Assembly: GCA_934320895.1 (NCBI GenBank)
Contig: CAKRFY010000023.1
Coordinates: 1-41,427 of the forward strand
Reading direction: 5' to 3'
Origin: an uncultured Lachnospiraceae bacterium
Lineage (GTDB): Bacteria > Bacillota > Clostridia > Lachnospirales > Lachnospiraceae
Length of the DNA: 41,427 nt
Of the stretch, positions 15,924-24,647 are shown one piece after another; within the stretch, counting starts at the first letter, position 1; each line of letters starts with the position of its first letter. The notes under the pieces were generated by a model that was not told the DNA's origin, ran no database searches, and saw only the letters and a program-made list of their open reading frames with translations. The translations under genes and the position numbers were made by a program.

Positions 15924-17537
15924 ATGAAAGAGTATTTTGGAAAGAAGATTTTTGGTGGTATTGCAATAGGAAAGATTAGTTTTTATTCAAAAAATCAGAA
16001 TGTTGTCGTAAGAAAAAAGACAGATGATTCTGAGGGTGAGATAGCAAGATATGAAGCCGCAAGAGAAAAGGCTATCGAGCAGCTTCATGGTCTTTATGAA
16101 AAAGCTTTAAAAGAAGTTGGTGAGATGAATGCAGAGATTTTTGAAGTTCATGCAATGATGCTTGAAGATGATGATTACAATGATTCAGTAAAAAACATCA
16201 TCACTTCACAGAAAGTCAATGCTGAGTATGCAGTAGGCGTTACTGGTGACAATTTCTCAGAGATGTTTGCAAATATGGAAGATGATTATTTTAAGGCTCG
16301 TTCAGCTGATGTAAAAGATATTTCAGAGAGAGTAATATCTGTACTTTGCGGAAAAACAAGTGAGAGTGATATAGGGGATGAACCTGTAATAGTTGTAGCT
16401 GATGACCTTGCTCCAAGCGAGACAGTTCAGATGGACAAGACAAAACTTCTTGCATTTGTTACAAAATTTGGTTCTTCAAACTCACATACGGCAATTCTTG
16501 CAAGAACAATGGGAATACCTGCACTTATCGGTGTTGATATTGATGAGAACTGGAATGGAAAGACAGGAATTATAGACGGTTTTGAAGGAAAACTTATCAT
16601 AGATCCTGATGAAGATACATTAAATGAATATTTAAAGAAACAGGATGCTGCTAAGGAGCAGAAAAAACTTTTACAGAGCCTTAAAGGAAAAGATACAGTT
16701 ACAAAGTCAGGAAAGCATATAAAATTATATGCAAATATCGGAAATCCTTCAGACCTTGCGGCAGTTGTTCAGAATGATGCAGCAGGAATCGGACTTTTCA
16801 GAAGTGAATTCCTTTATCTTGAAGCAAGTGATTATCCTACAGAAGATGAACAGCTTAAAGCATATAAACAGGTTGCAGAGACTATGGCAGGCAAAAAGGT
16901 TATAATCCGTACACTTGATATAGGAGCGGACAAGCAGGCAGATTATTTCAACCTTGAGAAGGAAGAAAATCCTGCAATGGGATACAGAGCTATAAGAATC
17001 TGTCTTACAAGAGAGGAAGTATTTAAGACACAGCTTCGTGCATTGTACCGAGCAAGTGCTTATGGAAACATAGCAATCATGTATCCTATGATTACATCTG
17101 TTGACGAGGTAAGAAAGATAAAAGCAATCTCAAAACAGGTTAGAGATGAACTTGTGGCAGCAGGAGTAGAGATTGGTGAGGTTGAAGAAGGGATTATGAT
17201 AGAGACTCCGGCGGCAGCGATTATAAGCGATCTTCTTGCAAAAGAGGTTGACTTCTTTAGTATAGGAACAAATGATCTTACACAGTATACACTTGCTATA
17301 GACCGTCAGAACTCAAAACTTGATGAGTTTTACAATCCACATCACGAGGCGATACTTAGAATGATCCAGATGGTTATTGACAACGCACATAAAGAAGGAA
17401 TCTGGGCAGGAATCTGTGGAGAACTTGGCGCTGATACAGAACTTACAGAGAGATTTGTTGAGATGGGAATCGATGAACTTTCTGTTTCACCGGCTTGTGT
17501 ACTTCCGATAAGAAAGATCGTAAGAGATATGGACTGA
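15924..17537 (+). CDS. ptsI: PTS enzyme I (phosphoenolpyruvate-protein phosphotransferase)
   Basis: A 537-residue cytosolic enzyme that moves phosphate from phosphoenolpyruvate to HPr, the entry step of the sugar phosphotransferase system. The active-site His is in FGSSNSHTAILAR. The PEP-binding barrel shows GIGLFRSEFLYL, IGTNDLTQYTLAIDR and the active Cys in GICGELGAD. Family length is normal. There is no ptsH beside it. The RAT-terminator in its leader means expression is gated by the antiterminator, unusual for a general PTS enzyme although B. subtilis GlcT does control ptsGHI. A hairpin separates it from the EIIBA gene. Confidence 0.97.
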   Translation: MKEYFGKKIFGGIAIGKISFYSKNQNVVVRKKTDDSEGEIARYEAAREKAIEQLHGLYEKALKEVGEMNAEIFEVHAMMLEDDDYNDSVKNIITSQKVNAEYAVGVTGDNFSEMFANMEDDYFKARSADVKDISERVISVLCGKTSESDIGDEPVIVVADDLAPSETVQMDKTKLLAFVTKFGSSNSHTAILARTMGIPALIGVDIDENWNGKTGIIDGFEGKLIIDPDEDTLNEYLKKQDAAKEQKKLLQSLKGKDTVTKSGKHIKLYANIGNPSDLAAVVQNDAAGIGLFRSEFLYLEASDYPTEDEQLKAYKQVAETMAGKKVIIRTLDIGADKQADYFNLEKEENPAMGYRAIRICLTREEVFKTQLRALYRASAYGNIAIMYPMITSVDEVRKIKAISKQVRDELVAAGVEIGEVEEGIMIETPAAAIISDLLAKEVDFFSIGTNDLTQYTLAIDRQNSKLDEFYNPHHEAILRMIQMVIDNAHKEGIWAGICGELGADTELTERFVEMGIDELSVSPACVLPIRKIVRDMD

Positions 17538-17564
17538 TCATACAAAAATATAGTATAATTGTAA

Positions 17565-18437
<873 letters not shown>

Positions 18438-18533
18438 AACTACATTAAGAAACATTATATTTTTTTACAATATTTGTCTTTTTTATAATGTTTTGCTAAA
18501 ATAGAACATATAAAGTATGATTTGTTAAAAAGA

Positions 18534-18572
18534 CTTTACAAATGATTTTTGGTCATATGTAAGGTTTTTTTT
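18534..18572 (+). terminator. intrinsic terminator after the PTS locus
   Basis: CTTTACAAATGA pairs with TCATATGTAAGG (one mismatch, one G-U) around a short loop, followed by a run of eight T's. Confidence 0.8.
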
Positions 18573-18613
18573 ACACTGTCAGGCAAGCAGTCAAGTGGAT
18601 TGCGAATATACGC

Positions 18614-18643
18614 TTGACAAAATTAAAAAGAGAGATATATTAT
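18614..18643 (+). promoter_or_regulatory. promoter of the MalT-like regulator gene
   Basis: TTGACA (18614-18619) with TATATT at 18636 (16-base spacer) or TATTAT at 18638 (18-base spacer). The leader is about 60 bases. Confidence 0.6.
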
Positions 18644-18706
18644 AAATATTGTGTTATGTTAGTTTATGATATATTAGTATGAAATACTTTGCAGGAGACA
18701 TAAATT

Positions 18707-21205
18707 ATGAGTGAAATTATGCACGATGAGAACTACAATGTGGTATGCTTTGAAAAATGTGATTTTGAGTGGGTAAATCTTGAAAATATATTTTCAAAGG
18801 TTATTGACAGATCTCTTGTTATGCTTATTGCGCCATCGGGATATGGCAAAACAACATTTGTAAGAAATTATTTTTCAAAGAGAAGTGATATGAAGTTCAT
18901 ATGGTTTGCCATGCTTAGAGAAGAACAGGATGAAAATTGGATATGGCATCGTCTGTGCATTAAATTCAGCGAATATTATAAAGAATTGTCTGAGAGAATA
19001 TTAAACATTGATATGCCCCATTCCAGACAGGAATTTTTATATGTGGCTAAAGTTTTAAATAGGTATGTTGATGATGATTTGTATTTGGTGATCGATGACT
19101 TTCATGAATTTAACAATACATTTTTCAATGAAATGCTCGAAGTGATAATCGGAAGTGTAGAAAAGGTTCATGTTATATTGATTTCAAGGATTTATCCGGA
19201 TATTTCTTATGATGAAATGTTATTGAATGGAAAGTGCGTTGTATTAAACCAGCAGAATATGACTTTGAGCAGATTACAGGTTGAAGAGATATTCAGGGAT
19301 AATGATGTTATGCTTAATGAAAAAGAGGCTGATGAGGTATATAAGTATACAGAGGGCTGGATAAGTGCAGTGTATCTTGCATTATATGAATACAGGAAAG
19401 GTCATGGCTTTGGAAATTTCAGAGGAGCAAATCATTTATTAAAGACAGCTATTTTTGATAAATTGCACCCTAAAATAAGAGAATTATATACAAAAATGTC
19501 GTTGTTTAACCGGTTCGATATAAATGGAGCATTATATATATCTGAAGTTGATTTTTCAGAAAGTGTTCTTCTTGATAGTATAGAAAAATTTGGATTTGTA
19601 CATTATGACAGTGATACAAATACATTTGAAATGCATGCACTTTTAAGAAATGTTGCTGAGCTTGAACTTGAAAGTTCGCATATAGATACTTTAAGGATTT
19701 ATAACAGAGCAGGTGAACTATGGGAAAATAGAGGAATATATGTAAAAGCTGTAAAATATTATATCAAGGCTAAAAATGCGGAGAAAACAGCACAGTTATA
19801 TGCAGGAGAGTATGGAAAGACTATTATTGCTGAGGCGCCGAAGCTGTTTGGTGAGATAAGAGAGTTTATATGGGATAAGATATGGCAAAAGTATCCTATG
19901 GCACTTTTAAATCAGTTGTTTTATCTTGCGACAAAAGAAAATGAAAAGCTGATAATACAATTGTATGATATGGTAATGCATGACATAAATAAAAGTGAAA
20001 TATGGAGCAAAGACAATAAGATACTTGGTGAAATGCAAGTTATAAAAGCAATATTACAATTTAATAACATTAATGAAATGACAGATTCTTTGAAAGAAGC
20101 ATGTAGACTTCTTGGTTCTCAAACATCAGATATTCTTGGAAATGCACTTCTTACATATGGAACAGTCCGTATGACTGTTTTATATTATAATGAAAGTGGA
20201 AAATTAAAAGAAATAATAGAAAAAGAGAAAGAGCATACAAGATATTATATGCATCTTACAAAGGGCACGACTGAGGGATGGGATGATTTTTTTGAAGCAG
20301 AATATTCGATGCTTACCGGAGATTTGAAAAGAGCATATGCACTTGCAGAATGTGTGTGTAAGCAGACATTACTTAGAAAGCAGACATGTATTGTTATAAG
20401 CTGTTATTATATAATGCTACATTGCCTTATATATAATGGTGATAAGAAGAAATTTAAAGAGAAGATGCAGGAACTTACAAAACTTTATGAAAATGAAACT
20501 AACCCATTATTATTAACGGATATAGAACTTGTTGAAGGATATACATACGCATGTCTTGGAAAAGAAGAAAAAATGCCAAAATGGCTTGTTGATTTTAAAT
20601 TGGAAAATTGCAGCAAAACTGTAAGAAATATAAGAAGCGGATGTCTTACATATGGAAAATTGCTTTGTTTTAAAAAAGAATGGGAATTGCTTGATGTGAT
20701 AGCTGAGCAGATGCTTGTGCCATATGAATATGGAAAAGTTAGTATTCAGCCGATAATTGCAGGAAACATTTATAAAGCGATAGCAAAATATAATATGGAA
20801 AACGAGAAAGCTGCTAAAGAATATCTAAAAAATGCGTTGGACATAGCAAAGCCTGATGGTTTTAAAATAGAGTTTATGGAAAATGCAAAGGATATAATGC
20901 CTATTATAAAACTGTTAGAAGAAGATGATTTCATATATGAACTTGTACCATTGATGAAAAAATATCAAAGTGGGATAGAGATGTTTATGGAAGAAAAAAA
21001 GAATAACAAAAAGCTTTTGACAAAGAGAGAAAAAGAGCTGATTGGGTATGTAAAAGATGGGTATAGAAATGCTGATATAAGTGAGGCTATGCACATAGCT
21101 GTTGTTACAGTCGAAAAAAATCTTACAAATATTTACCGTAAACTGGGAGTTACAAACAGAACGGCGGCTATACGTATGATAAAAGAACTTGAAGAGGATA
21201 AATAA
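18707..21205 (+). CDS. MalT-type LuxR-family ATP-dependent transcriptional regulator
   Basis: An 832-residue STAND-class regulator. Residues 42-50 (APSGYGKTT) are the Walker A motif, LYLVIDDFHEF the Walker B, and TEGWISAVYLAL a conserved NACHT/MalT part. A long helical repeat region (about 330-760) fits a TPR-like ligand-sensing arm, and residues 771-832 (LTKREKELIGYV ... VTVEKNLTNIYRKLGVTNRTAAI) form the LuxR helix-turn-helix. MalT-like proteins oligomerise with ATP and an inducer to activate transcription. No obvious target operon is adjacent; a DUF2442-like gene and a broken chemoreceptor gene follow. The inducer cannot be predicted. Confidence 0.9.
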   Translation: MSEIMHDENYNVVCFEKCDFEWVNLENIFSKVIDRSLVMLIAPSGYGKTTFVRNYFSKRSDMKFIWFAMLREEQDENWIWHRLCIKFSEYYKELSERILNIDMPHSRQEFLYVAKVLNRYVDDDLYLVIDDFHEFNNTFFNEMLEVIIGSVEKVHVILISRIYPDISYDEMLLNGKCVVLNQQNMTLSRLQVEEIFRDNDVMLNEKEADEVYKYTEGWISAVYLALYEYRKGHGFGNFRGANHLLKTAIFDKLHPKIRELYTKMSLFNRFDINGALYISEVDFSESVLLDSIEKFGFVHYDSDTNTFEMHALLRNVAELELESSHIDTLRIYNRAGELWENRGIYVKAVKYYIKAKNAEKTAQLYAGEYGKTIIAEAPKLFGEIREFIWDKIWQKYPMALLNQLFYLATKENEKLIIQLYDMVMHDINKSEIWSKDNKILGEMQVIKAILQFNNINEMTDSLKEACRLLGSQTSDILGNALLTYGTVRMTVLYYNESGKLKEIIEKEKEHTRYYMHLTKGTTEGWDDFFEAEYSMLTGDLKRAYALAECVCKQTLLRKQTCIVISCYYIMLHCLIYNGDKKKFKEKMQELTKLYENETNPLLLTDIELVEGYTYACLGKEEKMPKWLVDFKLENCSKTVRNIRSGCLTYGKLLCFKKEWELLDVIAEQMLVPYEYGKVSIQPIIAGNIYKAIAKYNMENEKAAKEYLKNALDIAKPDGFKIEFMENAKDIMPIIKLLEEDDFIYELVPLMKKYQSGIEMFMEEKKNNKKLLTKREKELIGYVKDGYRNADISEAMHIAVVTVEKNLTNIYRKLGVTNRTAAIRMIKELEEDK

Positions 21206-21315
21206 TATTACCATACTTTTTCTTATCATATCATACTGAAAAAGTATGGTTTTCCATAATAGAAAAAATATCCATGCATGCGTATAATATGATTCATAGA
21301 AAGGATCAGTGGGTG

Positions 21316-21549
21316 ATGCGTATGAAGAAAATAAAGCAGGTAAGTTTTTTCGAAAATTTTCTAATGGAAATCATATTTACTGATGATAGTGTTGGGTTAT
21401 ATGACATGAGCTCCAGACTTAAAACAGTCAGATTCTATGATTTAAATGATTGGGAAATATTTAAAAAAGGTTATGTAAAAGATGAACAGATAATCTGTTG
21501 GGAAAACGGATCAGAGATGTTTTTGGATGAAATTATTTTTAAATTATAA
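21316..21549 (+). CDS. DUF2442-like small protein
   Basis: A protein of about 77 residues. MEIIFTDDSVGLYDMSSRL, the FKKGYV segment and IICWENGSEMFLDEI follow the pattern of DUF2442 proteins, small beta-rich proteins often found next to toxin-like DUF4160 genes. No DUF4160 partner is present here. The start is uncertain (21316 or 21322, following AGAAAGGA); the ATG at 21274 would add an unlikely N-terminus. Function unknown. Confidence 0.6.
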   Translation: MRMKKIKQVSFFENFLMEIIFTDDSVGLYDMSSRLKTVRFYDLNDWEIFKKGYVKDEQIICWENGSEMFLDEIIFKL

Positions 21550-21564
21550 GCAGGGAGAAATATA

Positions 21565-22233
21565 ATGTTAAAAAAAATTCAGAGAAAAACTTCAAAATTA
21601 TCCAATTAAAAAGAAATTATCAGCATCATTTTTATTTATTATCGCATTAGCAACAGTAGTAGCTATTGTTTTGTTTTCAGGAGCGGAGTATATTTCATCA
21701 AATATTAAAAAAATATATACCGGACCTATGATAAATGCAAGCGATGTTGGAGATGTTAAGTATGGTCTTACTGATCTTCAAAGAGCAATAAACAGAATAC
21801 TGGCAGAAGGTAAGGGTTCATTAGAACAGAATTATTCTTCATTTGAGAAAACGGTCGAGACAGATGTAAAGCTTGTAAAAGATGCCGTAAATTCAATTGA
21901 CAAGAGATTTAAAACAGAAAAAGGAAAAAATAAACTTAGTGAGTTAAAAGAAAAGATAAATGAGGGTGAAAAGGTCAGACCTCAGGTTACTATACGAGTT
22001 CTATTATTACGAACAGGATTCTTGTTGTTATAGCTGTAGTGATTATTGTAATAATGCTTATGCTTGCAATAACTCTTATGCGTATAATTACTGAAAATCT
22101 TTCAATTCCTGCAATTCAGATGTCGGAAGCTGCAAAACTTATGTATGAAGGCGATATGTCAGCAGGAAAACTTATAACATATGAGTCAGAGGACGAATTA
22201 GACAAACTTGTGCATGATTTTAAGTTGTATTAA
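21565..22233 (+). pseudogene. broken methyl-accepting chemotaxis-like receptor
   Basis: Three frames together encode the N-terminal half of a chemoreceptor: a start at 21565, a transmembrane helix (FLFIIALATVVAIVLF), a helical sensor region, a second transmembrane helix (ILVVIAVVIIVIMLML), then a HAMP-like segment ending YESEDELDKLVHDFKLY and a stop. The first frameshift is at a run of eight A's (21570-21577); with seven A's the start reads MLKKFREKLQNYPIKKKLS and joins the next frame. The second shift is near 21985-22000. No signalling domain follows. The gene is truncated and non-functional unless read by slippage. Confidence 0.8.
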
Positions 22234-22266
22234 AATGAAAAAGTGATAAAATAAAATATGTTAAAT

Positions 22267-22312
22267 AATATAAGACCATATTGTTAATATAAACAATATG
22301 GTCTTATATTTT
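22267..22312 (+). terminator. intrinsic terminator after the receptor remnant
   Basis: A perfect stem of about 18 bp (AATATAAGACCATATTGTT with AACAATATGGTCTTATATT) and a short loop, ending in T's. Confidence 0.75.
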
Positions 22313-22378
22313 GAAATAAATGAAAAAATTGGTACAAGTTGGAATCGTCGTGCCTATTTTTGCCGATGATAAGATATT

Positions 22379-22405
22379 AGTGTGAAAAATAAAATTTTTC
22401 ACACT
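22379..22405. promoter_or_regulatory. 12-bp palindrome upstream of the HD-GYP gene
   Basis: AGTGTGAAAAAT and ATTTTTCACACT are exact complements separated by three A's. It lies 53 bases ahead of the start codon. It could be an operator or a leader hairpin; the T's fall inside the stem, so it is not a standard terminator. No clear promoter hexamers were found around it. Confidence 0.4.
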
Positions 22406-22458
22406 ATGCAAAAAATGTGTGCAAAAATTAGGATTTATAAGAGAGGAAAAGATAAATA

Positions 22459-23667
22459 ATGGAGATAGATATAATAGGATTGCTGGGTGCATTTTCTTTT
22501 GCGCTTGACTGTGTGGAAGCTGAGTTGATACATGTTACATCAAATCATGGTAAAAGAGTGGCATATATGAGTGTGTGTATGGCTGAAAAAATGGGAGTGT
22601 CAGATGATGCGTTGAGGGACCTGGCGGCATGTGCACTTCTTCATGACAATGCTCTTACGCAGTATATAAATGAAGAGTTTTATAATGATATATCTAAGGC
22701 GGCAGCAGATGAGATAAGCCCTAGACAGCTTGGACTTCACTGCATATATGGAGAAAAAAATCTGGAAAAATATCCATTTAAAACAGATGTAAAAAATGTT
22801 ATATTATATCATCATGAGGCAGCAGATGGTTCTGGACCATTCGGGAAAAAATGGACGCAGGTTCCTTTATTCGCGAGGATAATACATTTTTGTGACATGT
22901 TAGATGCTTTTTGCAAATCACAGAAATTTGATGAAGATGTTTTTAAGAGGGCAGTTGATTTTATAGATAAAAACAAGAATGTTAAATTTGATGAGGAGAT
23001 TACGGATTTGTTTTTTAATGCTTTCGATAAAGAGGAATTTAGCAGACTTGGTGATGAGCATATAGAGGACTATTTTTGGGACAAGGTACCGTGCGAAAAA
23101 TGTTTCTATTCATTTGACGTTTTAAAGGATCTTGCCGATCTTTTTGCAAAAATAATCGATTATAAATCAGAGTTTACAAGCAAACATTCGCTTGGTGTAG
23201 CAAAGAGGGCTGCACAGATTACAAAGATAATGGGATATGATGATGAAACATGTGATAAAATGTATCTCGCAGGTGCGCTGCATGATGTTGGAAAGATTGC
23301 GATAGGCAATGAGATACTTGAAAAGCCTGCCAGACTTACAGACGAGGAATTTGCAAAAATGAAGAACCATGCCGGTTATACATATATGATTTTATCAAAT
23401 GTTAATGGATTTGAGGAGATAAGAGATCTGGCAGCATTTCATCATGAAAGACTTGACGGGAGTGGTTATCCATTTGGTAAGAAAGCGGATGAACTTAACC
23501 AGCTTCAAAGGATAATGGCATGTGCTGATATATATCAGGCACTGACAGAAAAAAGACCATATAAAGATGGTATGAGCCACGAAAAGGCATGTAGCATATT
23601 GAAAGAAATGGCAGAAAAAAACTGGATCGATAAAGAAATCACGGATGTAATCTGTAAAATGAAATAA
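22459..23667 (+). CDS. tandem HD-GYP domain phosphodiesterase
   Basis: A 402-residue cytosolic protein with two consecutive HD domains. The N-terminal half (about 15-200) has HGKRVAYMS, LLHDNA and YHHEAADGSGPFGK, where the GYP tripeptide is replaced by GPF. The C-terminal half (about 215-402) has the full set: SKHSLGVAKRA, ALHDVGKIAI, NHAGYTYMIL, FHHERLDGSGYPFGK and CADIYQALTEKRPYK. HD-GYP proteins hydrolyse cyclic di-GMP or related nucleotides. The second domain looks catalytically complete; the first keeps the HD pair but is diverged. There is no attached sensor domain. AGAGAGGA precedes the ATG. Confidence 0.9.
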   Translation: MEIDIIGLLGAFSFALDCVEAELIHVTSNHGKRVAYMSVCMAEKMGVSDDALRDLAACALLHDNALTQYINEEFYNDISKAAADEISPRQLGLHCIYGEKNLEKYPFKTDVKNVILYHHEAADGSGPFGKKWTQVPLFARIIHFCDMLDAFCKSQKFDEDVFKRAVDFIDKNKNVKFDEEITDLFFNAFDKEEFSRLGDEHIEDYFWDKVPCEKCFYSFDVLKDLADLFAKIIDYKSEFTSKHSLGVAKRAAQITKIMGYDDETCDKMYLAGALHDVGKIAIGNEILEKPARLTDEEFAKMKNHAGYTYMILSNVNGFEEIRDLAAFHHERLDGSGYPFGKKADELNQLQRIMACADIYQALTEKRPYKDGMSHEKACSILKEMAEKNWIDKEITDVICKMK

Positions 23668-23680
23668 AAACAAATGACAC

Positions 23681-23778
23681 GGGGCTGTCGCGTTAAGCAT
23701 AATTTATACAATATGTAGATATTAATAACAGATTTGTTATCTACATATTGTATGAACAGAGTCTAGTGCGACAGCCCC
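23681..23778. repeat. nested long inverted repeat between convergent genes
   Basis: The outer arms GGGGCTGTCGC (23681-23691) and GCGACAGCCCC (23768-23778) are perfect. Inside, ATACAATATGTAGAT and ATCTACATATTGTAT form a second perfect 15-bp stem. No T-run follows on either side, so it is not a plain rho-independent terminator, though it may stop both convergent transcripts. A similar GGCTGTCGC core is in the terminator at 6567. Confidence 0.6.
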
Positions 23779-23816
23779 ACATTGTTATATGACAATTATA
23801 GATAAAGTAATTTTAA

Positions 23817-24158
23817 CTAACGGCCAATATCTAAAAGTTTGTCAACAGCGGCCTGCATGTCTGTATTTTTTCTATATGCATCTATGATATCTCTTTCTTT
23901 AAGTGAGTATGTTACAGTCTCGATTTTTTTATTTTTAGAATATCCAAAAGTCCCCAAAATATCTGTGATCCTATAGAATTTACAAAGTGACAAAAGTATA
24001 TCGGCATCAGGCTGGGTCTGACCGCTTTCCCATCCATAGATTGTTTTTGTTGCAACAGATACACCACATTCTTCAAGATATGAAGCGACATCATCTACAG
24101 TAAGATTATTTGCTTTTCTGTAATATTTAAGCATTTTTGCAATAACAGGATTTTTCAT
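23817..24158 (-). CDS. XRE-family HTH transcriptional regulator
   Basis: A 113-residue DNA-binding protein. The helix-turn-helix spans about residues 5-65 (IAKMLKYYRKANNLTVDDVASYLEE ... TKTIYGWESGQTQPDADILLSLCKFYRI), typical of XRE/Cro regulators with the WESGxxxP motif. A short helical C-terminus may dimerise. Start ATG 24158 follows GAGG by six bases; the upstream ATG at 24218 is unsupported. It is transcribed away from the phosphorothioation-type cluster and shares a 280-bp palindrome-rich control region with it, so it probably represses that operon. Confidence 0.88.
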   Translation of the reverse strand: MKNPVIAKMLKYYRKANNLTVDDVASYLEECGVSVATKTIYGWESGQTQPDADILLSLCKFYRITDILGTFGYSKNKKIETVTYSLKERDIIDAYRKNTDMQAAVDKLLDIGR

Positions 24159-24317
24159 TTTTAACCTCATTTCTATAATTAGTAATCGACTTTTTCTGTT
24201 TTGTCGGATAAGTTCCAATTGCTCTATTAGTATTAGTCTCTACTATTAAAAATCATATTCGCTAATTTTAAAAACAAATCATTATAAGTAGATAGTATCA
24301 AAATAAAAACAGCAGTG

Positions 24318-24422
24318 TCAAGAATATCAAATGTTTTCTTGATGTTTAGGAAAACATATGGTTGAATTTCTCTTTTGACAAGAGTATAATAGAAGCACTA
24401 TATATACAGTTCTCGGAAAACA
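24318..24422 (+). promoter_or_regulatory. promoter and operator region of the phosphorothioation-type island
   Basis: TTGAAT (24362-24367), 17 bases and TATAAT (24385-24390) form a good promoter about 50 bases before the first small gene. Just upstream lie overlapping inverted repeats: ATGTTTTC/GAAAACAT (24331-24338 with 24350-24357) and TCAAGAA/TTCTTGA (24318-24324 with 24336-24342). GGAAAACA occurs at 24349 and again at 24415, bracketing the promoter. These are likely sites for one or both neighbouring HTH proteins. Confidence 0.65.
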
Positions 24423-24441
24423 AGAAAATGAGGTGGTAATG

Positions 24442-24624
24442 ATGGAGATTACAAGAGAAATTGTTGAATATATCAGAAGAAATAACATTTCAGCTATAGA
24501 TGTATCTGAGAAGACAAAGGTAGATATAAATTTATTATTAGGGAAATCAGACAGAAAAATGAATGCGACTGAGATGCTTGAGGTATGTTCGTATCTTGGA
24601 ATCGATCCACTGAGTTTACTCTAA
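24442..24624 (+). CDS. small HTH-like regulator at the head of the island
   Basis: A 60-residue protein. The layout ITREIVEYIRRNNISAIDVSEKT ... KMNATEMLEVCSYLGIDPLSL resembles a minimal Cro/XRE helix-turn-helix, where ISAIDVSEKT corresponds to the turn and ATEMLEVCSYLGIDP to the last helices. The start is ATG 24442 or the adjacent ATG 24439 (GAGGTGG upstream). It lies 23 bases before the sulfurtransferase gene, in the same orientation, and is probably the first gene of the operon. It may work with or against the divergent XRE protein. No known name. Confidence 0.65.
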   Translation: MEITREIVEYIRRNNISAIDVSEKTKVDINLLLGKSDRKMNATEMLEVCSYLGIDPLSLL

Positions 24625-24647
24625 AAATTGTGGGAATGAGGAGAAAA

